A DNA stretch of 64,000 nucleotides from Paracentrotus lividus (lineage: Eukaryota; Echinodermata; Echinoidea; Camarodonta; Echinidae). The stretch's first letter is position 1; every line of letters begins with the position of its first letter. The notes beneath the pieces were generated by a model. That model had not been told where the DNA came from and ran no database searches. It worked only from the letters and a program-made list of their open reading frames with translations. The position numbers and the translations under genes are program-made. Below are positions 34,901 to 44,277 of this stretch, one piece after another. The stretch covers positions 79,628,280 to 79,692,279 of the forward strand of contig CALNVZ010000174.1 in the NCBI GenBank assembly GCA_940671915.1, given 5' to 3'.

Positions 34901-37900
34901 CTGACATAAAGAGAAACAAAGCGGGTGTTCATTGTCCCCATTCCAAGTCCTAAAAGTAAACGTGTTTCAGATCTCCATTTTGGAGAAAAATTTAAATGCT
35001 GAAAAAGATCAGCTTTGATTTTATGACCTTGAGCATCACGAATGCAACAAAATGCGAGACTGAACACAATTGAGTTTTCAAATGTGTTTAAATGTGCTCT
35101 TGAAGTGGAAGCTTCCGGTGCAAGTGGAAAAAAAGCGCAGATGTTTGTTTTTTGAGCGAGGGGAGTTTAAAGTCGATGGACGTATAATCAGCTTTAAATT
35201 TTCAACACTCCCAAACAGTGTACCGCTGATCGCGTTTGTGTTCTGTGTTTTGTAATTGCGTTTTGTATCATGATTCAAGTTGGCGTTTAAATTTAAAAAT
35301 AGACATTGAACACACCCAAAATTAGGCTGATGCCTATTAAATCAGGAGCCATAATAAGCCTATAACTTATAAGGGCAATTACAATATCATCAAAAAGACA
35401 GTTTACTGACAGATTCTCTCTCTTTTGTTTTTGTTTTTTTGTTTTTTTTTTCAAATCTAGATCTATAGAATATGTCAAGAAAAGGGGTGTGGAAAGTTCA
35501 ATCACTGCGAATGTTGTTGAAAAATGAAACTTGATGACTTAATTAAGGCTTAACTGTTACGTTAGCAATAGCATTTTTAAGCAAGCGCAATCCAATGCCA
35601 AACAGCCAACGTTCTAAAAAGCATCGGGCGCGGGCCTGGGCTAACTTACCTTTTCCCTTTTCACATTTCGCCAATGTCAAGAAGAAAGTTAGGACAGTCC
35701 CCTCCTTTTACACAGTTTCAAATTTGAGTGACTAGATTGAGTACGGTAAGTTGCAGGTACTAGTAAACGCTCCAGGCATAAAGACAAACAAGACAAGATC
35801 TGACTCGACATGCAGTGCATGCACGCCACAAATAATCTACGAACCAAATCATAGTCTTGCTTACTACTTTCCTAATAAATAATTATATATACTTGGGTAA
35901 AAAAAACAGTTTTATAATTTCTAAAGTATCAATTAATGCTATTTTTACTTAAAATTTTATAATTATTAATATTGAGTCATTTTTACTAAGTTGCAATGAG
36001 TTAATAAATAATATTTTCTATATTATTCAATAAAAAGTTTTGAAAAAGACTAATGTACTCTTGAGTTGGGGATTCCCCGTTTCGAGCTTGTATCTGGCGC
36101 GCGCAGTAGAGAGTTCACTGCGAGTTGCTGTGTACATGCTATTGCTAACAACACCCTGCAGGCTGCACTAATTCTTGCGGATTTGTCGTATTCTTATACT
36201 TTACGTTGCAATATCTATGTTTTGGAATTAGAAAATAATAAAGTAAGAACTATCAGTTGTGAGTGTTTTTGTTTTTTGTTTTTTTTCTTTTTTTCTGGGA
36301 ATAACATTACGGACACAGAAACTCGATCGAACTGACCGTGATAATCTTACGCCATTACTCTACTACATTATGCGTTATGGAAAATATGGTTAGACACCAA
36401 GAAAATCCATCCACAGACCCAGGTAAGCAACATATCTGATTCCTAATTCTGCCTCTAAATAAATGTGTCATGAGTTGCGTTCATCTGATCTCGATATACG
36501 GCAGGACCTACAATACACCCCATTATGCACGCGCACACACAGCGCCAGCCATTTTCGGTAAAAGGGGAATTCCCTTAAACGAAAAATGGCACTCGCCTGA
36601 TATGAATCACCATTTTGAGGGTTTGGCTGTTGCACTAGCAGTGATCATAAACTGGTCATAACGTGCACTATAATATTGTCCTCAACTGTTTTTAATATAT
36701 GTATTATTTTACCCTACATTATCAGGTCACTAATATCATACTCTGTTAGATTATTTTTATTATTGCTATTTTGTTTCGCCACTATTTTGAAATTATGATT
36801 ACGTGTATGACAATCACTTTGTGGTGACCAATGACTCACTAGAACAGCGATGGAGTGACAGAACGAAAAAATGGATGTTGAGCAGAGGGGAGGCTTGAGA
36901 GATTGAGATAAAGAGAGAGAGAGACAGAGACAGAGAGAGAGAGAGAAAAGAAATAGAAGTAGTAGAGACTCTGTAGAAGGAGGAAATGTAAGCAAACACT
37001 ACACATTAAAATGTACCTGGATCGGCTGATAAAAAAGCGCCAGCAACCAGCCATCCAAAAATATAAATTAATTGTTGGTACAGTCGCATAGTGATATCTT
37101 TCACTAGTCACGCTTGAAGATTTGCAGAAGCGTCTTGAGTTCCCTTCTTTATCCTCTGTCAAATTAGTCTTACAGTGTTAAACAACAGTAAATGACACGA
37201 GAAACTGACAGTAGCAACTGTCTCGAGTGCAGCAAAGTGCTTGAATGACAAGATAGGATATACCATCGTATATATCAACTTTTGCGACGTGAGAAAACGG
37301 GGGAATCCCAGAACACTGAATTTATTATTAACCCCAATCGGGGGAACGTCGCTTATCCTTGACGTCACAATATTACCATCGCCGAGCATGAGTCACTCTG
37401 CCATTGAGCAGAATTGCTGTAGTTTTAGTGTGGGACTAAAAGTGTGGCTGATACACTAGAAGCTAATAGAGGATATAAACTTTCAGTTTCGCCTTGTCTA
37501 TTGAAAGTAGAATACATAATTGTTATTTCTTGAATAATAATTGTTAAGAGCGCCTTGACTGACTACTTTCAACCCTCTACATGATTATGATCTGAGGTTT
37601 CCCTATACAATGTATACATGACGTAGACATATGGAGGGGAGGGGAGACCATTTCCCTTAAAATCCATATTTAACGCCTTCAGACTTTTTTTTTTTAACTC
37701 ATAGAAAATGGAAAAGATTTGTTATTGTTTTTCTTGTTCTCATCATGCTAGAAAAGTAAAGTCCGATACTCCACACATGTTCATGTATGTGTAGGCCTAT
37801 ATATCTCCCTGGTTATTTTCCCTACGCCCCAATGGGTACTTCCTCTATTCAATGTGTAATTTTCTTTTGATACTGGAAATGTCGACCATGTCGACTGAAT

Positions 37901-40900
37901 TACTATCTAAAATTAAAGAGTTAAAAAAGGTAAAGGAAAGTGTATTTCCCCCTTGAACTCTATTATTTTAGTGACATCTACAGGCTCAATACTAATATTC
38001 TTCAGCTAGCATGACTAGTTTTTGAAGGTCTTATGAATGTTCATGTTTCGCATAACGCAATGCAACTTATTGACCTTGTTGCATGGTGATAATTTCATCA
38101 ATCTTGGAATAAAACTCTTCAGAACATCGTGAGACACTAAATGCAATATTTTATATTTTTGTAGAATGTATAAGAAATTGAATAATCAAACCAAATAATC
38201 AAACCAAAGACTCGGATATATGACGTTGACGCTGATCGGGGGGGGGGGGGGTTGGCAGGCCCCGACCCCCCATATATAAAAGGGAGCAAATATTTTGGGG
38301 TTGCTGACTGACCAGAGTTAAACGACCTACGTCCCTCGTGGCAGGTATGATGATAATTATATACGAGGCCAGAGGACAGTAAAGTTTTCATGCACCCTCA
38401 CCCCCTCCGCTCCACCGAGAGCAATTTTGGCCTTCGTAAAATCATGGATATAAAATCTCTCTTATATCCATGGTAAAATGAAGAAAATTTGAGTGTCACG
38501 TAGTATAAGTTTTTACACACTATCACAAAAACGTAGCATTGAATATACGGTAGATAGCAATTATCGTCTTCGGGGATCCAGATAGCACCATTTTATTTCC
38601 CCTTATCGCCCTTCTGTCTGTCACTAAATGACTGTGGCTGGCAATACTAGTAGCAGTTACTGTCAAAAGAGCACCCGGATTTGCAATGACACTTCATTGA
38701 CGGCTGGGTATTGCGCAATACTTGCTCATGACGTAGGATCGTAAACAAGAAAACACGTGCGATTGTTGTGAACGCGTGTGTAATTTGTGNNNNNNNNNNN
38801 NNNNNNNNNNNNNNTATAAAGTCTCTATATATTGGTAATATCTTATGTGAAACTTGTTCTCCATAAGCATGCACTGATATGTTTTACTTATTTTTCTTGC
38901 GGAATATTAGAAAACACAATGTTAATTTAGAGTGACCTATCATGGTATGTGGAACAATACCCCTTACGGCTCACGTACAGCGAGCTTTGTTGGTGAGAAA
39001 TAATGTTTTATTGGGCTGAATGTTCATGATGTTTATTACAAATGAAGTCAATAACATTGATTCCATTGTAATTTGGTTGATAATCGTCGTGATCCTTCAC
39101 TATAGACTCGCAGATCTTTAAAGGATTCATATATTTTTTTTTTTTGCATTTTAAGATGGCTGTAATTTGTCACGAACGTCAATGGGTGGTTTGTATTGCC
39201 TGAGGTTGCAGCGGAATAGGCGACGACGCATGCGCGGCTCGTTCGCGTGGAACATAGTTTCGCAAGCGGGTGAAGGGTGGAGGAGAGGGTTAACCCTTTA
39301 TGGGTCACCCTGTAATCGCAAGGACGGAATCGACATGGGTCTCTAATAACTAAATTTTCTTTGCACGAATAGTAATAAGGAGGGGAAGAGACATTGTGGT
39401 TTCCACTGGTTATAAGCTCTACACCCCAACGCATTTTTTCCGTGGGAAAGACAGACGTTCGAAATATACCTTCCGCACTGGTTCAACGCTCCCCTGACTA
39501 GGAGAAGTTACTTACTGCTTGGTTCGGTGAACGGGAAAAGTATCTAGGTAAATAGCCCAATTGGATTGCATTGTCTTCAGTGACGAATTTTTTTTTTTCT
39601 CGAATTTCTGTTGAAATATTGAAGTACAGACAGCACACACACACACACAAGTTGCAAGCACAGCACGGTGACTTATGTTTGAAATCATATGCTTTGAAGA
39701 CTATGCGTGTGTACAGATTTTAACAAAAGATCTATTTTGCCTTTTCGGTTGTCCACTGTTTAGCAGAGAGGAATATAATTCGTTGATGTGCCACTGTGTA
39801 AGTTATTGGGAGCTCGGGGAGTTAATGATTCAGCCCTAGTATTTAATAGCCGACCACTCAAGTATCAGTGCTCCATATCCAACCATGCGTAACATTCCCC
39901 CCTCGAATGAATAGTCCCTTTATACCATTTACGCTCATAGCAATATATACCGCTGAATAAAATAAATCATGATATAATAAAGCTACATGTCTAATATACC
40001 GCCTCCAGCCTATCTGGGCCCTAATTTCTGAATGCAATGCCATTATTACGTGACGTCAATCTACAACACATGTTGACAAGGGAATTCCTACCCAACGCCC
40101 TGGTAATTCTTATCTTTATTCAAGCTGATGCAAATTGTCTTTAATGGCCTACAGAATTTATGAATGCAGATTTAGTATGATTATTCTCTGTCGATCATAC
40201 TTATTCGTTTGTTATGGGATATTATTTCTATCTCTCATTTTCAAGTTGACAGTGATACAAAGTACCGAGTATTTTATAAATGATGGTAACGATTCTCACG
40301 AATTGTTTCTAAACGCTCCATGATCACTTCAGTTCGTTTTTTTTAACGAAATAATCACATGATCATCTTTCAGTTCGTTAACTTCAGTAACCCTCCCCCC
40401 CCCCTCCCGACCGCAAGAAGGCATCCTTGAAACATTGATGTATAACACAACAAAGTAGCTATTCATTCAAAACTCGTCTCGAACCAATGATGAAAATATT
40501 GCTTCATTATTATCTGTTTATTCCATGAAATAATAATTCAGTGTTTACTGGGAAACCACCTGTAGGATATGAGTCATTTCGATTCCACCTTGATTACCAT
40601 GGTTACAACCAGTCAGTGTATTGCAATCATACGATGCAATGTCAAAGCTTTGTTCACATGCTCACTGTGTTCTGTCCTAATTTTTCACAAACATTCCAAT
40701 GACTCATCATAACAAACGGGTTTTTACAGTTGAATGCTATAAGTCCTCCATTCAGAGCTAATATCTTTTTTCGTCTGTTGTTTTGTTTTTTTTTGTGGGG
40801 GGGGGGGGGTAACATCCTCCCTGGTGTCAACCCAATGCGAGAGTTTGTTCACAAATGAGTCTGTTAAAAAAAAACGATATTGAAAATGATTCTAGTTTTC

Positions 40901-41446
40901 GACTCCGGAAATCTGGAGTCGCGGAGACGTTTCGACGTCTCTTGATGACGTCTCATGAGTCGCGGAGAAGTCGAACATAAATTCATATTTATGATATTTT
41001 TTTTCCATTCTCGGAGTCGTCTCCCAAGAGTCGGAGGTTGCAGCAGCTATTGTCTGTGCTTACCTAATACATTGATTGTAGTCTCGCTGCATCAGACGTC
41101 TTTAGTGTAACTAACATAAAAGACAATAGATGCAGCCCCCGTCTATAATATAGACTACATAAGGGGCCCATATACCTATGGTAGCTTGAACATTAGAGGA
41201 AATACATACATATTTAGTATTCCTAGATAATAAATGTGCGATTCTCAGCAACAACATTAAAAGCTGGATGCGAAGGCCTCTTCATGTGCCCCTGCCACCG
41301 TCAATTATTGTACACACACTCAGTAGGCTAGTACATATTCATTATGGGGTATTTTTATCTTAAGAATATTCCTTTAAGAAAATGTTTACAAACTCACCGG
41401 TCGTGATAACAGCCAAAAATTCCAACATAAAAGTAATTATCTTCAT
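25559..41446 (-). CDS. Secreted galaxin-like Cys-Cys repeat protein with C-terminal NTR-like domain (12 exons, ~1186 aa)
   Basis: Exons in transcription order: 41446-41398, 34304-34191, 33801-33640, 32588-32326, 31647-31242, 30741-30427, 29932-29727, 29298-29030, 28610-28408, 27997-27661, 27096-26219, 25917-25559. Phases agree throughout and the total is 3561 bases. Residues 1 to about 16 form a signal peptide (MKIITFMLEFLAVITT). The next ~1050 residues carry over 40 Cys-Cys pairs, mostly as ECCG, TCCD or LCCE spaced 12 to 25 residues apart, with YDP or YNP often about six residues before a pair; this is the galaxin repeat pattern. The last exon reads as an NTR/C345C-like module. Galaxins were first described in coral skeletal matrix, and NTR modules occur in secreted binding proteins; a matrix role here is inference. 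Exon 6 is divergent and its donor uncertain. It lies tail to tail with SART1. Confidence 0.88.
26219..27096 (-). CDS. Galaxin-like exon 11 (largest; ~14 Cys-Cys pairs)
   Basis: This 878-base exon encodes about 292 residues with the densest repeat array. Examples are DDVCCGNKPYQNATGHLCCD, GSYSPMNQTCCDGLLYNGL, GDELYSKEEKTCCNGSLQDV, NEAFNPNSSVCCEGKVRRIR and DQCCGAMAFNVKREMCCE. Several sequons (NAT, NQT, NES, NET, NGS, NSS, NFT) suggest glycosylation. Because several repeats sit in one exon while others have an exon each, introns may have been lost here (inference). Confidence 0.92.
27465..27515 (+). repeat. Short GTCCGGACA minisatellite
   Basis: Three near-identical units of about 16 bases built on TGTCCGGACATACAAC, each containing the palindrome GTCCGGAC, in an intron of the galaxin-like gene. 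Confidence 0.7.
27661..27997 (-). CDS. Galaxin-like exon 10
   Basis: It encodes TTLNGGKCCGATGYNPSIHS, CCIGSLSPILGMVEPACCMH, NITCCGGKLSRKTPDETEC and MQCCGTDLYDPTTELCCEGF. Six Cys-Cys pairs. It ends two bases into Arg at GTAAGA. Confidence 0.9.
28408..28610 (-). CDS. Galaxin-like exon 9
   Basis: It encodes FCGNLIYDDSMYDCIDKREL, then KLCGRTRMVYDDRLQECCGE and GQTCCHGYQYETPG. The donor is GTGAGT in phase 1. CCG repeats alternate with single-Cys variants (FCG, LCG). Confidence 0.87.
29030..29298 (-). CDS. Galaxin-like exon 8
   Basis: The acceptor CTCCAG at 29300-29299 gives a phase-0 start reading FCSNRGEIIPRAEGKDLCGG, then QIYDLDSHGCCNQYIYRLVT, QQCCGDSVVQPL and LKCCGVQAYHTGTSTC. A closer AG, at ATAG, leads to a stop, which decided the choice. 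It ends in phase 2. Confidence 0.84.
29727..29932 (-). CDS. Galaxin-like exon 7
   Basis: It encodes GSHQKVHSIPVSEGECCGPE, then MLIKGKQLCDTAMGEVVDIP and ICVPNDRTIEIRQTYDNQRE. It has one Cys-Cys pair and single Cys residues where pairs would be expected. It ends in phase 0 at GTAGGT. Confidence 0.83.
30319..30346 (+). repeat. Poly-C tract
   Basis: Long C run broken by one A and a T, in the intron after galaxin-like exon 6. Such runs are prone to length error in assembly. Confidence 0.9.
30427..30741 (-). CDS. Galaxin-like exon 6 (divergent; 3' boundary uncertain)
   Basis: It encodes ESYRSDAQFCIDTTQSFVID, then ICTTAGQAVDLQYDPETQTC and CRSPILDYTHWTVFTVLKEY. The first part fits the repeat, but the end is Cys-poor, unlike neighbouring exons. 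I placed the donor at 30427, a weak T/GTACAT in phase 1, because it restores frame with exon 7. A G/GTTGCT site near 30535 would also fit phase and would shorten the exon. Confidence 0.55.
31242..31647 (-). CDS. Galaxin-like exon 5
   Basis: A Ser/Asn/Pro-rich start leads to TSCYGNQTYDMTRQVVCGNG, where CC is reduced to single Cys. It continues with TECCQGRLINPNQEPCC, SCCGYGWNMEIYDPTEMSC, KCGETTYADTLDLCCND and SACCGSG. It starts in phase 0 and ends in phase 1. Confidence 0.88.
32326..32588 (-). CDS. Galaxin-like exon 4
   Basis: It encodes HECCGSSYYTPETQTCCDDR, then GIGSCCGSQTYDASSQICCP and TECCGNGWINKTTHICCQ. Six Cys-Cys pairs give three complete repeats of the CCG-YxPxxxxCC type. NKT is a possible glycosylation site. 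It ends in phase 0. Confidence 0.9.
32761..33263. mobile_element. Foldback / MITE, complete, ~125-bp inverted arms
   Basis: AAAGGGGAAGGTCACCCTAG at the left is mirrored at the right as AACCTGGAATG reversed and ending TTCCCCT. Arms pair through AAAATAAAAGAAAAATATGA, AAGGTTTG-AGAAAATCGACC and AAAAAATA-GAAGTTATGA. Each arm's inner end has a GTGACGT or GATGTCAC block and GAGCAG / CTGCTCGC. Lies between galaxin-like exons 3 and 4. Confidence 0.88.
33640..33801 (-). CDS. Galaxin-like exon 3
   Basis: It encodes CGDDLYPVDGTWECCGNTKV, then DVTEDAACCNNEIINSTTYE and CCGDWPQQKHQRQQG. Three Cys-Cys pairs and one N-glycosylation sequon (NST) are visible. Phase 1 on both sides, so it is a symmetric exon. 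Confidence 0.87.
34191..34304 (-). CDS. Galaxin-like exon 2
   Basis: It encodes ASAFSALCGGYTYNPIRQTC, then CGDRIHVTPVALGVDYDC. The YNPIRQTCCGD block is a first galaxin repeat. The donor GTAAGT falls inside a Cys codon, and the next exon restores a CCG pair. Confidence 0.85.
36377..36422 (+). other. Possible first coding exon of an unidentified plus-strand gene
   Basis: An ATG at 36377 opens MENMVRHQENPSTDP and ends at a near-perfect CCAG/GTAAGC donor in phase 1. No following exon is recognisable downstream on the plus strand. It lies in the 7-kb first intron of the galaxin-like gene, about 0.6 kb from the opposite-strand alternative first exon. Chance is a real possibility. Confidence 0.2.
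36895..36950 (+). repeat. GA-rich microsatellite
   Basis: GAGAGACAGAGA-type repeat just beyond the alternative first exon in its intron. Confidence 0.9.
37017..37089 (-). CDS. Alternative first coding exon (second signal peptide) for the galaxin-like gene
   Basis: The ATG at 37089-37087 opens MRLYQQLIYIFGWLVAGAFL followed by SADP, a classical signal peptide with a positive n-region, hydrophobic core and small residues near the end. It stops at a CCAG/GTACAT donor in phase 1, the same phase as the distal first exon, so it also joins to 34304 (SADPASAFSALCGG). This points to an alternative promoter. It is nested inside the 7-kb first intron. Confidence 0.6.
38790..38814. other. Assembly gap (25 N)
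   Basis: Run of 25 N, probably a fixed-size placeholder; true length unknown. Confidence 0.99.
40900..41042. repeat. GAGACGTCTC palindrome-rich repeat (copy 1)
   Basis: Several near-palindromic pieces such as GTCGCGGAGACG, CGACGTCTC and GACGTCTCATGAGTCGCGGA occur within 140 bases. Related blocks are at 50395-50660 and 51550-51715. Confidence 0.6.
41398..41446 (-). CDS. Galaxin-like gene, distal first coding exon (signal peptide)
   Basis: The ATG at 41446-41444 opens MKIITFMLEFLAVITT, a hydrophobic leader, and ends at a strong GTGAGT donor in phase 1. Joining to 34304 gives an Ala codon and the sequence TTASAFSALCGG, a plausible cleavage site. A second in-frame Met is at residue 7. A TATA box lies about 430 bases upstream. 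Confidence 0.72.
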
Positions 41447-41845
41447 GATTACTTCTCGCTTCTATATCTCTGTAGTCCGTAGGTTCCACCAGTAAGAAGA
41501 AAATGATATAAGTAATCCTGAAAATGCAGTTAAAATCAATTCGCAATGTTTCTCTTGTGATAAGTCCTTTCAACTTCGAATAATTGAATACTACTTGTAG
41601 CTCTGTGGATGTATATGCATGTTAACAATCGTTAAAAGACGTCTTAACCCAACCACAACTCTTTTTAGAATGACTGTTAAACGAACTACATTTTAGATAA
41701 AGTGTGGACCACTAGCCGGTATGGTAAATATAGAAAGGGGGTTTCTTCAAATGATAGGAACTATTTTTGCGCATGCTCAAATCCAACGATTGCATCTGCA
41801 TCCACTAGTGAACAAAAATCGCACATGGATTGCAAGCAACTGGGG
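41447..41845 (-). promoter_or_regulatory. 5' UTR / core promoter region of galaxin-like gene (inferred)
   Basis: Sequence between the TATA box and the distal first ATG. A transcription start about 30 bases downstream of the TATA box (near 41840) would give a ~400-base leader. I cannot exclude a non-coding exon inside it. Confidence 0.35.
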
Positions 41846-41868
41846 AATTTCCCGACGTTCTACATGTT

Positions 41869-41877
41869 CTATTTATA
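41869..41877 (-). promoter_or_regulatory. TATA box (TATAAATAG), minus strand
   Basis: A perfect TATAAATAG reads on the minus strand in a locally GC-richer stretch (GGC before it, CGTCGGG after). It is correctly oriented toward the signal-peptide exon at 41446. Confidence 0.5.
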
Positions 41878-42209
41878 GCCAACCTGCTCGCTCGTTCGCG
41901 ATCGCTGGCGCTCTGTATTGTAGTAGCTCATTGCTGTATACTGTGCACAACACAATAGTCCAAAAAATAGATAATCGGAAGTGTATTTCACAATAATCCT
42001 TGACAGAAGGACCCCGGCTTGTGAAATTGCATTAAGCAGACTTTTAATTGCTCTTAATTATATTTTATTCCTACCGATCTTTATGGGACATCTTTTACAA
42101 AATCATCTGGCTGAACATATTGCTAAAATATTTTTTCCCCCACCTCAATCATACATCATTATCACCTCCCCTCATTGTTAAAAGGAGCTTTAGATATTTT
42201 ATTATTTTA

Positions 42210-42264
42210 TAAATATATTTATATATTTATATATATATATATAAAATTATTAAATATATATTAT

Positions 42265-42311
<47 letters not shown>
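42210..42311. repeat. AT dinucleotide microsatellite
   Basis: About 100 bases of nearly pure TA repeats interrupted by AAATTATTAAA. Confidence 0.95.
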
Positions 42312-43764
42312 CTAATTAATTTACATGAATAATTTATAACAGCACCAGCAGAAAATAACAAAATAACACATCATATTGTTGAATTCACTTCTAATTAAAG
42401 TCCTGATCGAAATTTTATGATTATATTGATGCTGATAGTAATTGCAAGAGGCAATTTAAAGTTTAATATTCGTTCTAGTCTCGGCAGATCACCAACAGAT
42501 CTGGTAAAGGCAGCGTTTGCATACTTTTAAATTGTGTTTGCAAAAGTGAAATATAAATACTCTGTAATCTTTTTTATATAATCAATAAAAAACTTGTCAT
42601 GAGTTTAAAAAGGAAGTCTATTGTATGGAGAACGTACATGATTAAGGGAACAAATATTTTTAATTGATGCAATTGAAATTGAAGTTAGATAGGTCAAATA
42701 AACAATAACAAAATAAAAAGCCTTCTTCCCTTCAATCCCAGATAATGCATCGTTTGTTTGTATTTCCGACTTTATTTGTATCATTCAAATCATTATCATG
42801 ATTATGGTTTATTCCTTCTTATTCCTCTTATTCTCGTCAATATTATAACATGTTTCTCCTAATAAGATGCACTTCTGCACACCCGAACCAAAGCATACTT
42901 CACTTCCGCGCGGGGAAAAAGTGGTATGGGGGTTTTGGTTTTGAAATGATTTTATCAATGCCACTCTCTGGTTGTGGGTATATGGTCAGTCTTTTATTAG
43001 TGGCTCAAATGATTATTGTAGATCGAATTGAGAAGTAACAATTGGGTGCTAATATGAAAATTATGAACTCATAATTGAGTTCTGATAGTGACTGAGATCT
43101 TTCTAGGCTGTATCACCCGCCTCCTATTTCCCTTTTCCTATTCACTCCCAATCCTTATCTTTCAGTCTACATTACCTTCCTTATAGTAATCAATTATGGT
43201 ATTATGACGCAATACATTATGGCTACGTGTTATAAATTGCTATCCGCGGCAGTTTTTTCAAAATTTTAATTTGGTTAAAAACAATGGTATCTTGCTAAAC
43301 GCGGGCGTATTGTTATGAATTCAGCGTCATTTGAAGTCTTAAGTTCTACATTATTTTGTGACACTGTACGTGAATAAATGGTGAAGAGGAGGAGATAGGT
43401 CTGTCTCTCGTATAACATTCTCTTTTTTTAATGAAATGAATACACCGGTAGATGTATCCTCTGAAAGGATATTTTCATGAGCAATTCAAAAATACTAGAA
43501 AATCAAGGGTCGGAGATTAAGGGAGGAAAGATAGTAGTGGCTCTTTCAAATGAAACAAACTGAGGGCCTTCCAAAATAAAGTATTATCCCCATAAGATAT
43601 GTTCTTTAATCACACTCACCGCCGTATCTGAACACCTATACTACCCTGGACACGACCCCTGATAACCACCTTTTGAACAAATACTTGGTGGGATGATTAA
43701 TACGCCGATCAATTACCCTCCACCAAATTAAAAATATATGATTTCTTGAGGGAAAGATTTAGAT
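42312..43764. other. No gene seen
   Basis: AT-rich intergenic sequence upstream of the galaxin-like promoter; no recognisable repeat or coding exon. Confidence 0.5.
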
Positions 43765-44277
43765 GTATATAAAACTCATATCCTCAACTAATTCATTATG
43801 ACCTGATTATGGCACAAACATTTCGAAAATAACGCATTCTTCAGTGAGCAATTTCCACTTTTATGAAAGGACAAAAAAAGTAGCCTGCGCAGGAAATTCT
43901 TATTTATTTATCACCTGGGTATGGCATGCCTAAAGGATTCAAGTAAAATGGAATAAATCGGTTTACAAAGACAAAAATAAGCTGAAGTCAGAGCAAAAAT
44001 CAAGGATATAACCAACGGTGAAAAACTAAATTTGCGTAATAATTGATTTGTTTATTTCTGACTTTTGATATATCTTTCACTCTGTTAATGATTCATTCCA
44101 TTATTTTCTTTATATTCTTCTTGGCATGCCAATACCCAGGTGATAAATGAATAAGCGAATTCTGCACAGGCTATTTTTTTGTAACCTTCACCAAAGTGGG
44201 CATTGCTACTGAAGAAAGCGTTATTTTTCGGATTTTTTTTGTATATTAATGATAGTTGAGGATATGAGCTTTATACA
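43765..44277. mobile_element. Foldback element, ~230-bp inverted arms
   Basis: TATAAAACTCATATCCTCAACT at the left pairs with AGTTGAGGATATGAGCTTTATA at the right. Pairing resumes inside at GCCTGCGCAGGAAATTC and TTTATCACCTGGGTATGGCA with their complements. The two arms differ by scattered substitutions, so both are old. Confidence 0.87.

Larger units (their letters stand above)
34305..37016 (-). other. First-intron segment of the galaxin-like gene
   Basis: No coding exon is supported on the minus strand. A good GTAAGT donor at about 35640 follows a hydrophobic-coding stretch, but that frame has an upstream stop and no ATG (see rejected items). A CREB-like or TATA-like promoter was not evident. 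Confidence 0.4.
37090..41397. other. Upstream part of the first intron: no exon seen
   Basis: Contains a CA microsatellite (39633-39648), a 25-N gap, G and C runs near 38237, 40394 and 40797, and a GACGTC-rich repeat (40900-41042). The proximal promoter for the alternative exon would lie just right of 37089, but I see no clear TATA. Confidence 0.4.

Noticed and set aside
35640-35730. A third signal-peptide-like exon (VLTFFLTLAKCEKGK before a GTAAGT donor, minus strand)
   Set aside because: The phase would fit the acceptor at 34304, but the frame has no ATG and is closed by a TAA about 17 codons upstream; it may be a decayed first exon but cannot start translation as it stands.
41721-41996. 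91-codon plus-strand open frame over the galaxin-like promoter
   Set aside because: No splice context or family match; it overlaps the TATA box of the opposite-strand gene.
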